From Mariniblastus fucicola (GTDB lineage Bacteria; Planctomycetota; Planctomycetia; Pirellulales; Pirellulaceae), in NCBI RefSeq assembly GCF_008087665.1, contig NZ_CP042912.1:1364001-1428000 (forward strand): a stretch of DNA of 64,000 nucleotides. The letters are read 5' to 3'. The notes beneath the pieces were generated by a model. It did not search any database. It had not been told where the DNA came from and saw only the letters and a program-made list of their open reading frames with translations. The position numbers and the translations under genes are program-made. Within the stretch, counting starts at the first letter, position 1; every line of letters begins with the position of its first letter. Below, one piece after another: positions 25,311-33,684 of this stretch.

Positions 25311-26172
25311 ATTGCTGGGAAAGCGAGGCGATGGTTTCCATGAAGTTGAAACCGTTATGTCCACCGTGTCGTTGTTTGACGACCTCCAGTTTTCAGCTCG
25401 GGACGATGGGCTGCTGCGGTTAAGCATCTTTCAGGAAGGATGTACCGCAACGGAATCGATTCCGGATGACGATCGTAATTTGATATTGAAATCCATGTCG
25501 CGTCTTCGTGACCGTCATGGCTCAAAGGATCTTGGTTGCGATGTCTTTCTGCGGAAACGAATTCCGTCGGCCGCCGGGCTTGGTGGTGCGTCTGGCAATG
25601 CTGCTGGGGCACTTCTGGCAGCCAACTGGATCTGGAAGCTTGGGCTCACGCCTGAACAACTTGATTCGGCTGCGGCGGAAATCGGAAGCGATGTTCCTTT
25701 CTTTTTTCACGGTGGCTCGTGCCTCTGTACTGGAAGAGGGGAGGTGATTGAATCAAAGAACGTTCCGTCCGGAATGGCGATTGTCATTGCCAAACCCGAC
25801 ACGGGGCTTTCGACGGCTGCGGTGTATGGAAAATGTTCCGTTCCCCATCAGCCAAAAAATTCTGACGCCGTATTGCGGGAACTGCAAATGGGGCGTTGGA
25901 ACAGAGTCGGGGAAAATTTGTTCAACCGGCTCGAAGAGTTTGCCATGTCGATGACTCCGGCGATTGGCAAACTGAAGGATACGTTTGACCGGCTCGATTG
26001 TGTCGGTCATCAGATGAGTGGAAGTGGATCTAGCTATTTCGGTATTTTCCGAAACGCTGCTGATGCTCATCGCGCCGCGAAAATTGCAACATTGGAAACT
26101 GGCAGCACGATTTTTGCCTGTTCGACATTGGGTCAGGAAGGGACTTTCCGGGCGTTGGTCGAAACAGGATAG
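25234..26172 (+). CDS. ispE: 4-diphosphocytidyl-2-C-methyl-D-erythritol kinase
   Basis: GHMP-fold kinase of the non-mevalonate (MEP) isoprenoid pathway, phosphorylating CDP-methylerythritol. Conserved elements: ATPAKLNLFFELLGKRGDGFHEVET (N-terminal substrate region), the ATP-binding loop PSAAGLGGASGNAAGAL (GHMP motif) and the C-terminal VGHQMSGSGSSYFG motif. 312 residues from the ATG at 25234 (MKIRHLG); a TTG at 25222 would add four residues. Neither has a good Shine-Dalgarno of its own; the strong one upstream belongs to the overlapping small frame. Twelve bases separate its stop from spoVG, so the two form an operon, an arrangement I associate with planctomycetes. Confidence 0.93.
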   Translation: MKIRHLGQDGRSIRIATPAKLNLFFELLGKRGDGFHEVETVMSTVSLFDDLQFSARDDGLLRLSIFQEGCTATESIPDDDRNLILKSMSRLRDRHGSKDLGCDVFLRKRIPSAAGLGGASGNAAGALLAANWIWKLGLTPEQLDSAAAEIGSDVPFFFHGGSCLCTGRGEVIESKNVPSGMAIVIAKPDTGLSTAAVYGKCSVPHQPKNSDAVLRELQMGRWNRVGENLFNRLEEFAMSMTPAIGKLKDTFDRLDCVGHQMSGSGSSYFGIFRNAADAHRAAKIATLETGSTIFACSTLGQEGTFRALVETG

Positions 26173-26184
26173 CGGAGACTCAGG

Positions 26185-26832
26185 ATGGAAATTACCGAAG
26201 TCAGAATCAAGCTCATGGAGTCGTCAGAAGATCGACTGCGAGGGTTTTGCAGTATCACTTTTGATTCGTGCTTCGTCGTGCGCGACTTGAAAATCATCGA
26301 CGGCAACTCCGGGCCTTTCGTCGCCATGCCCAGCCGCAAGTTGACTTCGAATTGCAGCAAGTGCCACACCAAGAACCACATGCGCGCGAACTATTGCAAC
26401 CAATGCGGGCAGAAACTGCGACACGCGCGGCCGCAACAGGGGCCTGACGGGCGAGCCAAGCTCTACGCCGACATCGCGCATCCGATCAACGCCAAATGCC
26501 GGGAGATGATTCAGAATCGAGTCATTGAAGAGCTGGAGAAAGAACAGCAGCTGTCGAGATCGCCCGGCTATCGGTCTCGCTATGACGAATCTTACGACAG
26601 CGGCCCCAACGTTACCGCGGATGAAATTGAGAAGGATAACTCCGGGAACGATGCGGCCAACGGCAGAAACGAGTCCGATTCCAAGCCAAAAACTCGTACT
26701 GATGCTGCTCACAGGGATCCGCCAAAGCCTCACGCGAAACCGGATCGACCGACCCGTCCGGCCGGCGAAGAAGACGATTCGGATGCGCCAAAGGGCCGCG
26801 ACGGCGATTTCGGCGAAGGAATTTTCGACTGA
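26185..26832 (+). CDS. spoVG: SpoVG-family protein with inserted zinc ribbon and long disordered tail
   Basis: Residues 1-52 match SpoVG ([26 protein letters not shown], then the hallmark [22 protein letters not shown]). The expected continuation to the DIAHPIN segment is interrupted by about 40 residues holding a CxxC...CxxC zinc ribbon (Cys57, Cys60, Cys71, Cys74). The SpoVG core resumes at [17 protein letters not shown] (about 94-110). The last ~90 residues are charged, Pro/Asp/Lys-rich and probably disordered. SpoVG is a small site-specific DNA/RNA-binding regulator in Firmicutes (about 95 residues there, against 215 here). Its role in this organism is unknown. ATG at 26185, after ispE. 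Confidence 0.88.
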   Translation: MEITEVRIKLMESSEDRLRGFCSITFDSCFVVRDLKIIDGNSGPFVAMPSRKLTSNCSKCHTKNHMRANYCNQCGQKLRHARPQQGPDGRAKLYADIAHPINAKCREMIQNRVIEELEKEQQLSRSPGYRSRYDESYDSGPNVTADEIEKDNSGNDAANGRNESDSKPKTRTDAAHRDPPKPHAKPDRPTRPAGEEDDSDAPKGRDGDFGEGIFD

Positions 26833-27200
26833 ACTGAAACCGCGAGTTCGACCGAAGACAGCGACGGAACCGTAACCAATGAGGGCGAGTCGCAGCGTTC
26901 GACGCGTCTGAACTCCTTGATTTCCCCGCGTTTTCGTGAATTGGCAGCCCGTGCGATCCCGTGCCCTGCCCTCGAAAACCCGATGGCCGTCCATCGCGAC
27001 GTGGACTTGTCAGGGCTGTGACGATTGACTCGATTGGTTTCGGTCCGTTTTGGCGAAAATCAGGGGGGCAAGTTTGATCATTCTATCGATGGTAAGACTT
27101 TATTTTCTCCGCCATTTGACGCCGCAACTATACTTGATTCGCCGGCAGCTCTTAACACGGCGAACCTGTTTCAACTGACCATCGGAATTTGGGCAGCTCT
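26833..27200. other. 368-bp gap before the secreted unknown protein
   Basis: No gene or hairpin seen. A TATACT at about 27128 could be a -10 box for the gene at 27201, but no matching -35 is evident. Confidence 0.3.
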
Positions 27201-28511
27201 ATGCTAATCGCAAAATTCAACCGTATTCACACTCTGATTCTGGCCGTCGTGGCGATGCAATTTGCGTTCGCCAATCCGGCAGTTTCTCAGGACGCCGCTT
27301 CACGCAAAATCACTCACCGGAAACTGGCTCCCGGTGTCCTCATCGACATCCCCAGCCAGCTCGACGTACGGGACAGCTTCTCGTATCCAATGGCACTGCC
27401 GGGCGTTGATGCTGAGCAGTACGAACTGGAAACAGACTCGATCGAAGAAACGCTTTATGGAATGAGCCGCCGGGTTATCCTTTATCGCGACGTCTACCAA
27501 TACGATTTTGCGTTTACAGGACTTCGCCAGATCCGCGTTCCGGTCACCGGCAGCGATGGCGTCGCACGAAGCAAAAACTACTGGTACATGATTTATCGCG
27601 TTCGCGACCTTGGCGAAACGCTGACTTATGATCAGGTCAAAAAGAGTCCTCAGCTAAATCAGGTTTCCTACGAACTGAAGAAAGGCGAGCCTGTTGCGGA
27701 GGAGAATCGCTTCTTTCTGCCGCGGTTTACGCTTGAGGGCTGGGTTTTCAATCCGAAAACAAAGCAGTACCAAAAAGTAGCTGTCCGCGACACCGTCAGT
27801 CCTTCCGTCGCTCGGGCGATTCGCATCCAGGAAGACCCGCGGATGCCGCTGCTCGATGGCATTCAGATGTCCAAGGTTGAGATCCCGAAGGTGAAAGCTG
27901 ATTCCGACATCGGAGCCTGGGGCGTTGCAATCTGGGAAGACATCAATCCGAACATCGACTACGTCAGCGTTTTTGTTAATGGACTGACAAACGCGTACCG
28001 AATCAAACGCGGCGAAGACGGATCGGTTGGATTCGTTCGCAAGACGCTGCAATTAAATTTCTGGCGTCCGGGCGATGATTTCGAAGAAGAGAAAGACAAC
28101 GTGCAGTTCGGAATTCCACTGGTAGATAGTGCCAAAGAGCAAGTTCTGATTACCCGTCGCTATGCATTGCCGGGACCGGTCATCCGGGCTTATGTCGACG
28201 ACAAAATGGCGGACCGCAAAGTTTTGATCATGGAAACCGACGCCATGGTGAACATGAAGGACTTCAAATCCGCTCTGGTTCCGACTCTTAATAAAGGCAG
28301 TTTGCCGGACGTGATCGCCACAGCATTTGCAGACGCCGGGCAATCTGTCAGTCGGGATGTTGGCGTCGATATGCTGATCGACGGCAAAAAATGGGCTTTC
28401 AAGCAAGGGAAGCTGGATATCGAGCTAGTTCTCGAGCCTCAGTATTGGGAACCTGATTTTGAAGGCATTCGTTTCATTAAAAGCCTTGATTTCATGTGGA
28501 TTTACCGATAG
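27201..28511 (+). CDS. secreted protein of unknown function
   Basis: 436 residues from ATG 27201; the first ~30 form a signal peptide (MLIAKFNRIHTLILAVVAMQFAFA, cleavage around AVSQ). The mature part is soluble, beta-rich in look and without repeats, haem, protease or glycosidase motifs that I recognise. It contains several Trp-rich short segments (GAWGVAIWEDINP, FWRPGDDFEEE). It probably resides in the periplasm. The following gene, rpmA, lies 89 bp downstream and is unrelated, so the pairing is probably accidental. Between them is an imperfect TTTCCCG/CGGGAAA dyad (about 28514-28543). Confidence 0.7.
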   Translation: MLIAKFNRIHTLILAVVAMQFAFANPAVSQDAASRKITHRKLAPGVLIDIPSQLDVRDSFSYPMALPGVDAEQYELETDSIEETLYGMSRRVILYRDVYQYDFAFTGLRQIRVPVTGSDGVARSKNYWYMIYRVRDLGETLTYDQVKKSPQLNQVSYELKKGEPVAEENRFFLPRFTLEGWVFNPKTKQYQKVAVRDTVSPSVARAIRIQEDPRMPLLDGIQMSKVEIPKVKADSDIGAWGVAIWEDINPNIDYVSVFVNGLTNAYRIKRGEDGSVGFVRKTLQLNFWRPGDDFEEEKDNVQFGIPLVDSAKEQVLITRRYALPGPVIRAYVDDKMADRKVLIMETDAMVNMKDFKSALVPTLNKGSLPDVIATAFADAGQSVSRDVGVDMLIDGKKWAFKQGKLDIELVLEPQYWEPDFEGIRFIKSLDFMWIYR

Positions 28512-28600
28512 TATTTCCCGACTAAACCTATGTCGTCCGGGAAAAACCGGGGCATTGCAAGAATCAGAGTTCGAGATTTTAACCAAATTCAGGTAGAGAA

Positions 28601-28855
28601 ATGGCTCATAAAAAGGGACAAGGTTCCAGCCGCAACGGTCGCGATTCAAACGCACAGCGTCGCGGAGTCAAAAAGTTCGGCGGTGAGTCGGTCGTTGCTG
28701 GCAATATCCTGATCCGTCAGGTTGGCAACAAATGGCATCCAGGAAAAGGCGTTGGCCAAGGCAAAGACTACACGCTGTTCGCGTTGGTCGATGGCAAGAT
28801 CATGTTTGATCGCAAGGGGCGCCGCATCAATGTTGTTGCTCCGGAAACGGCGTAG
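28601..28855 (+). CDS. rpmA: 50S ribosomal protein bL27
   Basis: 84 residues, the full family length, beginning [22 protein letters not shown], with [32 protein letters not shown] in the middle; both are diagnostic. bL27 contacts the peptidyl-transferase centre of the large subunit. In most bacteria rplU (bL21) sits directly upstream; here the upstream gene is a secreted unknown and no rplU is visible in the window. obgE follows as usual, but separated by a clear terminator. Confidence 0.97.
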   Translation: MAHKKGQGSSRNGRDSNAQRRGVKKFGGESVVAGNILIRQVGNKWHPGKGVGQGKDYTLFALVDGKIMFDRKGRRINVVAPETA

Positions 28856-28891
28856 CGCGAGAAGGCTGTTGCCTTCAATCGAATGAACATC

Positions 28892-28917
28892 AGGATGCCT
28901 TCTGGCATCCTTTTTTT
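28892..28917 (+). terminator. Rho-independent terminator between rpmA and obgE
   Basis: Stem AGGATGCC/GGCATCCT with a TTCT loop (28892-28911) followed by a T-run. It is 36 bases after the rpmA stop and should largely separate rpmA from obgE transcription. Confidence 0.9.
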
Positions 28918-29021
28918 ATGCAAGCAACGATGTGCCAGCTCGCTGCGTCGTTTACTTGCACGGACCAGACGTCAAGTTTCACTCCTTATCTTTTCACACC
29001 GCGAACATTGTTCGCGATCTC

Positions 29022-30029
29022 ATGTTTGTAGACCAAGTCCACGTAGAAGTTTCCGGCGGAAGAGGCGGCCACGGCTGTATCAGTTTCCGACGCGAGAAAT
29101 ATGTCCCACGCGGAGGTCCCGATGGTGGCGACGGCGGTGATGGAGGGAGTGTGATTCTGGTCGCCAAAGCTGGCGTCAACAGCTTGGTGGCTCTGGCCAA
29201 CAAACATCACATCAAAGCCAGGAGTGGCAACAACGGGCAAGGCTCTGGTCGACACGGTGCCGGGGCGGACGACCTGGCCATTGAAGTTCCACCAGGCACG
29301 GTCGTGATGGATTCGACCAACGGTTTGGTGATCAAAGATCTTGCGGATGGCGAAACGGTTATCGCTGCTCGTGGTGGCAAAGGCGGGCGAGGCAACACCC
29401 GATTCAAATCATCGACCAACCAAGCGCCTCGGCAAGCGACCGAAGGGCAGCCTGGCGAAGTCCGTCAGCTTACGTTGGAACTCAAAGTCATCGCTGACGT
29501 CGGGCTGATCGGTTTGCCGAATGCCGGCAAGAGTACTTTGCTCAGTCGCGTCAGCGCCGCGCGGCCTGAAATTGCCGACTATCCGTTTACAACAAAGTAC
29601 CCCAACCTTGGGATGGTCCAGTTGGATTTGGAGCGTACGTTTGTGATGGCCGATATTCCTGGTCTGATTGAAGGCGCCTCTGACGGTGTCGGGCTGGGGC
29701 ATGACTTCCTGAAGCACATTGAACGGTCCGGACTGCTCGTGCATTTGGTCGAGCCGTTCCCGACCGATCAGACGGATCCCGTCGAGAATTGGAAATCTAT
29801 CCGCAAGGAGTTGGCGCAGTACAGCGAATCGCTGGGACAGCGTCCCGAAATTCTGGTGATGTCAAAATGTGAGTTGCCCGAGTCGGATGCCGTTGCGGAT
29901 GATTTGGCCGAGGCCTCTGGTGAGCAGGTGTACAAGATTTCGGCCGTGACCGGAAAAGGACTTCCGCCGCTTTTGAATCGGATCGTCACGCAGCTGAAAG
30001 AGGAACGTGGCGAATGCAAACAGTGGTAG
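29022..30029 (+). CDS. obgE: Obg-family GTPase
   Basis: Ribosome-associated essential GTPase involved in 50S maturation. 335 residues from ATG 29022 (MFVDQVHVEVSGGRGG), the standard family start; the frame is open further upstream but without homology. The glycine-rich Obg fold (GGPDGGDGGDGGSVI; GKGGRGNTRFKSSTNQAP) covers residues 1-158. The G domain follows with G1 GLPNAGKSTL, the G3 Asp in DIPGLIEGA, a G4-like MSKCE (Cys replaces the usual Asp of NKxD) and SAVTGKG (G5). There is no C-terminal OCT domain, as in many short Obg proteins. It overlaps coaX by 16 bp. Confidence 0.95.
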   Translation: MFVDQVHVEVSGGRGGHGCISFRREKYVPRGGPDGGDGGDGGSVILVAKAGVNSLVALANKHHIKARSGNNGQGSGRHGAGADDLAIEVPPGTVVMDSTNGLVIKDLADGETVIAARGGKGGRGNTRFKSSTNQAPRQATEGQPGEVRQLTLELKVIADVGLIGLPNAGKSTLLSRVSAARPEIADYPFTTKYPNLGMVQLDLERTFVMADIPGLIEGASDGVGLGHDFLKHIERSGLLVHLVEPFPTDQTDPVENWKSIRKELAQYSESLGQRPEILVMSKCELPESDAVADDLAEASGEQVYKISAVTGKGLPPLLNRIVTQLKEERGECKQW

Positions 30030-30769
30030 CCGTCGACATCGGCAACAGCTCGATCAAGCTTGCAGTTGATCCGAAGGCGGTAGTCGTTGTTGTCGATGCA
30101 TCGCTTCCTGACGAAGGTCGAGCTCAGCTGATATCCGATGCGACCCGGGATGTCGGTTCCCGATCGCAGTGGCTGGTCTGCAGCGTCGACAAAGTGCAAA
30201 CCGAGTGGCTTGAAGCGTGGGTGTTGACCAACCGTCCGAACGACTCCTTCCATCTTGTCGCTGCCAATGAAATTTCTCTGGCCAGTCACGTTCGCGATCG
30301 TGAAGCTCTTGGTCGCGATCGACTGCTGGCGTCCTGGTATGCTGCCGACCAGGCCGGCGACGGGGCAAACGCGATTGTCGTCGACGCAGGAACTGCCGTC
30401 ACGATCGATGTGGTTTTGCGCAACGAGCACCTCGGCGGACTCATCTTTCCAGGCACCGCAACATGTTTGAGTGCTGTTTCGTCTCAAACCGATGCGCTGC
30501 CCGATTTGGCGCAGCAGCCAGCACCAGAACTTCGCACCGAAGTCTCTCTTGGGTTGTCGACCGAGCCAGCGATTCTGCTGGGTGTTCATCAGTTGCAGCT
30601 GTTCGGAATCGTATCGATGGTCCGTTCGCTGGAGCAGCAATATCCTGACGCCGTTGTTTACTGTTGCGGCGGCGCATTCGCGTCCGTTCATGCATTGCTG
30701 CCCGAATCGTGGTCGTATCGTCAGCACTTTTTGATCGATGCAATTTTTCGCCTCAAGCAAAGTCTGTAG
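30014..30769 (+). CDS. coaX: type III pantothenate kinase
   Basis: First step of coenzyme A synthesis. 251 residues with the ASKHA-fold motifs: VVAVDIGNSSIKLAV (phosphate 1, about 4-18), GRDRLLASWYA (pantothenate region), VVDAGTAVTIDVV (phosphate 2, catalytic Asp) and GGLIFPGTATCLSAVS, then a C-terminal CCGGAF. The ATG at 30014 overlaps the obgE stop, giving translational coupling. It is followed with a 2-base gap by the MnmE-like GTPase, so obgE-coaX-GTPase behaves as one transcript. Confidence 0.93.
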   Translation: MQTVVAVDIGNSSIKLAVDPKAVVVVVDASLPDEGRAQLISDATRDVGSRSQWLVCSVDKVQTEWLEAWVLTNRPNDSFHLVAANEISLASHVRDREALGRDRLLASWYAADQAGDGANAIVVDAGTAVTIDVVLRNEHLGGLIFPGTATCLSAVSSQTDALPDLAQQPAPELRTEVSLGLSTEPAILLGVHQLQLFGIVSMVRSLEQQYPDAVVYCCGGAFASVHALLPESWSYRQHFLIDAIFRLKQSL

Positions 30770-30771
30770 CG

Positions 30772-31791
30772 ATGGCCGTTGAGTTTCATGAGCTAACCCA
30801 CCACGGTCGCGGCGCGATTTCTGTCGTCGGCGTGCGCGGTGAAGGTTCGGATGGCGTCCTTGACTCCTGTTTTGCGCCAGTTTCCGGACAGTCATTTTCA
30901 GCGTTGAAGAATCGGCCAATCGTATACGGAATCTGGAATTCGACCGGAGAAGATCTGGTCGTCGTTCGCATCGGCAACGACGCTTTCGAAATTCAGTGCC
31001 ACGGCAGCCTGGCGGCGGTTGATGCAATTGCCACCGATCTGGCGGCGGGCGGAGCAGTTCAGTCTTCCGATGCGGCAAGCTGGACGCTGGCTCGCAACGA
31101 ACTCCAGGCAGAAGTCGCCAAAGCAATGGAATCCTGTTTGACTCAGCGAACCGCGAGGCATTTGCTGCAACAGTTTCAGTTGTGGGGAGAGGTCAATTTT
31201 AACGATCCTGAAATTGCTCGCGAAGCACTTCTGTTCACGACCTTTGGCGAAAAATTGACGTCACCGTGGCGCATCGTCCTTTGCGGTCGGCCCAACGTTG
31301 GCAAAAGCAGTCTGATCAATGTACTTTGCGGGTTCGAACGGGCGATCGTGCACGCGACAGCCGGGACGACGCGCGATCTGGTCAGCCAGCACACCGCGAT
31401 CGATGGCTGGCCCGTCGAGCTAGTCGATTCCGCTGGTATAAGAGACGAGGGGAACGCTATCGAACAGGCCGGAATCGAGAAAGCCCGTCAGTTGATTGCG
31501 GATGCCGACCTCGTGATTCACGTCGTCGACGCAACGGACGACAGTTCATTCGATCCGCTGCTTAGCCAGCATCGAGCCGGTTTGGTTGTTGTCAACAAAG
31601 TCGACCTGTGCCAACAGCCTGCCGTTCCCCAAACAGATTGTCCGCGGATGTTGGTCTCTGCCGTAACGGGACTGGGGATGGACGATCTGCAAGCCGCGAT
31701 TTCAAAAGCAATTGTTCCGGTAGTTCCCGGTGATGACCAACTGGTTCCTGTGTCGACAATGCAGCGACGTCGGCTTGAGCAGCTGGCGTAG
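30772..31791 (+). CDS. short MnmE/TrmE-like GTPase lacking the C-terminal Cys motif
   Basis: 339 residues from ATG 30772 (MAVEFHELTHHGRGAIS), two bases after coaX. The N-terminal ~110 residues resemble a reduced MnmE tetrahydrofolate-binding domain (HGRGAISVVGVRG; EIQCHGSLAAVDAI). The G domain is complete: G1 CGRPNVGKSSLIN (with the Asn seen in K+-activated GTPases), GTTRDLV (G2), DSAGIRDEGNAIEQAGI (G3) and NKVD (G4). MnmE is normally about 450 residues and ends with a helical domain plus a CxGK motif essential for tRNA U34 modification; this protein stops about 15 residues after the G domain and has neither. It may be a paralogue with another role, or a degenerate MnmE. Confidence 0.75.
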   Translation: MAVEFHELTHHGRGAISVVGVRGEGSDGVLDSCFAPVSGQSFSALKNRPIVYGIWNSTGEDLVVVRIGNDAFEIQCHGSLAAVDAIATDLAAGGAVQSSDAASWTLARNELQAEVAKAMESCLTQRTARHLLQQFQLWGEVNFNDPEIAREALLFTTFGEKLTSPWRIVLCGRPNVGKSSLINVLCGFERAIVHATAGTTRDLVSQHTAIDGWPVELVDSAGIRDEGNAIEQAGIEKARQLIADADLVIHVVDATDDSSFDPLLSQHRAGLVVVNKVDLCQQPAVPQTDCPRMLVSAVTGLGMDDLQAAISKAIVPVVPGDDQLVPVSTMQRRRLEQLA

Positions 31792-31850
31792 CCGAAGGCA
31801 TTCATCTGCTACAATGCCGGCAAGCAAAATTACTCTCAGCAACGCAAACC

Positions 31851-32498
31851 ATGTTCTTTGTATTCGACGGCGCCGATGGCACCGGAAAAACTACACAACT
31901 CAACCGGCTCGCCGACTGGCTCAGTGAGCAAGGGCACGAAGTTGTCACTTGCAAAGATCCTGGCACGACCGAGCTTGGAGAACGGCTGCGCGAAATTTTG
32001 CTGTCCAAATCGGACACGCCGATCCACATGCGGAGCGAAATGATGCTGTTCACGACGGCTCGAACGCAGTTGGTTGAGCAAATCGTTCGCCCGGCATTGC
32101 AGGCAGGAAAAGTCGTCGTTCTCGACCGCTACGTTTTGTCGACGGTTGTCTATCAAGGCCACGCAGGCCCGCTCGATCCGACCGCGATCCGTCGCGTGAA
32201 CGATTTTGCAACCGATGGACTGTGGCCGATTCGAACTTTCGTGTTGGACCTGCCAACGGAAATCGCGATGCAGCGGCTGGGGGATAGTCTCGATCGCATG
32301 GAGTCGCGCGGAATGGCTTACTTTGAAAAAGTTCGTGCCGGGTTTCTTGCTGAAGCGGAAGGCCAACCCGATATTTCCGTTATCGACGCAACAAGAACCG
32401 CGGACCAAATCGCCGAAGCGATTCGTACAATTGCTCAGTCGGTGATCGAGCAACAAACGGCAACTGGAAATGAAGCCGCTGCTGGAGGAGCGAACTGA
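31851..32498 (+). CDS. tmk: thymidylate kinase
   Basis: Phosphorylates dTMP to dTDP. 215 residues: P-loop FDGADGTGKTTQLNRLA (about 5-21), the KDPGTTELGERLREILL segment (DPG in place of the usual REPGGT), VVLDRYVLSTVVYQG (DRY motif) and a LID region around residues 140-160. ATG at 31851, 59 bp after the GTPase gene; a TACAAT at 31810-31815 could be a -10 box. The stop is 1 base before holB, so tmk-holB is a coupled pair, as in many bacteria. Confidence 0.93.
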   Translation: MFFVFDGADGTGKTTQLNRLADWLSEQGHEVVTCKDPGTTELGERLREILLSKSDTPIHMRSEMMLFTTARTQLVEQIVRPALQAGKVVVLDRYVLSTVVYQGHAGPLDPTAIRRVNDFATDGLWPIRTFVLDLPTEIAMQRLGDSLDRMESRGMAYFEKVRAGFLAEAEGQPDISVIDATRTADQIAEAIRTIAQSVIEQQTATGNEAAAGGAN

Positions 32499-32499
32499 A

Positions 32500-33597
32500 A
32501 TGGCGTGGCAGCAGATTTTGGGACACGATAAGAACGTCGAGCGTTTTGCGGGCAGCCTGAAACGAAACCGGATGGCAAGCACATTCCTGTTCGTCGGTCC
32601 GGCGGGAGTTGGTAAACGAACGTTCGCACTGCAGTTGGCTCAAGGGCTGTTGTGCGAGAGCAACGCGGACGATTCGATTGACCCTTGTGATCAATGCCCG
32701 TCGTGCCAGCAAGTCATCGCATCAACCCACCCGGATCTGATTCAGGTTTCCCGGCCGCCAGGCAAGGCTTTCATCCCGGTTGAACTGTTCATCGGCGACA
32801 AGGAGCATCGTCGCCAACGCGGACTGTGTCATGACATTGGGCTGAAGCCGTTTTCTGGAAAACGCAAAGTTGCCATTATCGATGACGCGGACTTTCTGAA
32901 CGTCGAAGGCGCCAACAGTTTGCTCAAGACTCTCGAAGAACCGCCGTCAGATTCGATTCTGATTCTGATTGGCACCAGCGAGCAGCAGCAGCTATCGACG
33001 ATCGTCTCCAGGAGCCAGGTGATCCGTTTCGCACCTTTGTCCGAGGAGCACGTGGCGACGATTCTGGGCCGTATCCAATTGGAAACCGAAATTCCGATCG
33101 AACAGCTGGCTCCGGCGTCCGGTGGCAGCATTGAGCGAGCGAAGAAGTTAATTGAACCTGAGGTGCTGGAGTTCCGAAACAGCTTTCATCGCAAATTGGC
33201 GTCGCTTGATCCAGCCGCCAACGGCTATACAAAAGATATGCTCGGCTTCATCGATGGTGCCGGGAAAGACGCGTCGGCGAAACGTGATCGAGCCGTGCTT
33301 GCGGGTGATTTTGCGATCGAGTTCTACAGTCACTGGCTTGCCAGTTTAACCGGTGCCGATGCGAACACCTGCGACCCGTCGGTAAAATCGGCCATTGAAA
33401 TGACGCCTGATACTTCTGACCACGACACCAATGAGATTGCTGTGCGGATCGCGCAGTGCATCGAAACAACGGTCATGATGCAGCGGAAAATCCGCTCTAA
33501 CGTGTCATCTGCCAACGCTGTCGAAATGTGGCTGCGCGATTTGGGGCGGGCGTGTCGAGGCCAATTGGTCGACGCGGTCGACGATCTGGTGGTCTAG
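32500..33597 (+). CDS. holB: DNA polymerase III delta-prime subunit
   Basis: Clamp-loader subunit. 365 residues from ATG 32500 (MAWQQILGHDKNVERF), preceded by a GGAGGAG Shine-Dalgarno at 32484-32490. Family features: ASTFLFVGPAGVGKRTFALQLA (Walker A region), the zinc module CESNADDSIDPCDQCPSC, STHPDLIQV, KVAIIDDADFLNVEGANSLLKTLEEPP (Walker B/lid) and SRSQVIRFAPL. The retained Walker Lys suggests that ATP could bind, unlike E. coli delta-prime. It follows tmk directly. Confidence 0.9.
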   Translation: MAWQQILGHDKNVERFAGSLKRNRMASTFLFVGPAGVGKRTFALQLAQGLLCESNADDSIDPCDQCPSCQQVIASTHPDLIQVSRPPGKAFIPVELFIGDKEHRRQRGLCHDIGLKPFSGKRKVAIIDDADFLNVEGANSLLKTLEEPPSDSILILIGTSEQQQLSTIVSRSQVIRFAPLSEEHVATILGRIQLETEIPIEQLAPASGGSIERAKKLIEPEVLEFRNSFHRKLASLDPAANGYTKDMLGFIDGAGKDASAKRDRAVLAGDFAIEFYSHWLASLTGADANTCDPSVKSAIEMTPDTSDHDTNEIAVRIAQCIETTVMMQRKIRSNVSSANAVEMWLRDLGRACRGQLVDAVDDLVV

Positions 33598-33684
33598 TTC
33601 TCTTCGGCTCTGTGGCGACCTTGCCGACGTTGGTGCCACAGGTCAGAATGGAGTTTTTATTGCTCTCCGGGAAATCCTTCTTGA

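Noticed and set aside
29768-31126. Minus-strand open frame of 452 codons opposite obgE, coaX and the GTPase gene
   Set aside because: It crosses three well-supported genes; Arg/Gln/His-rich translation with no domain.
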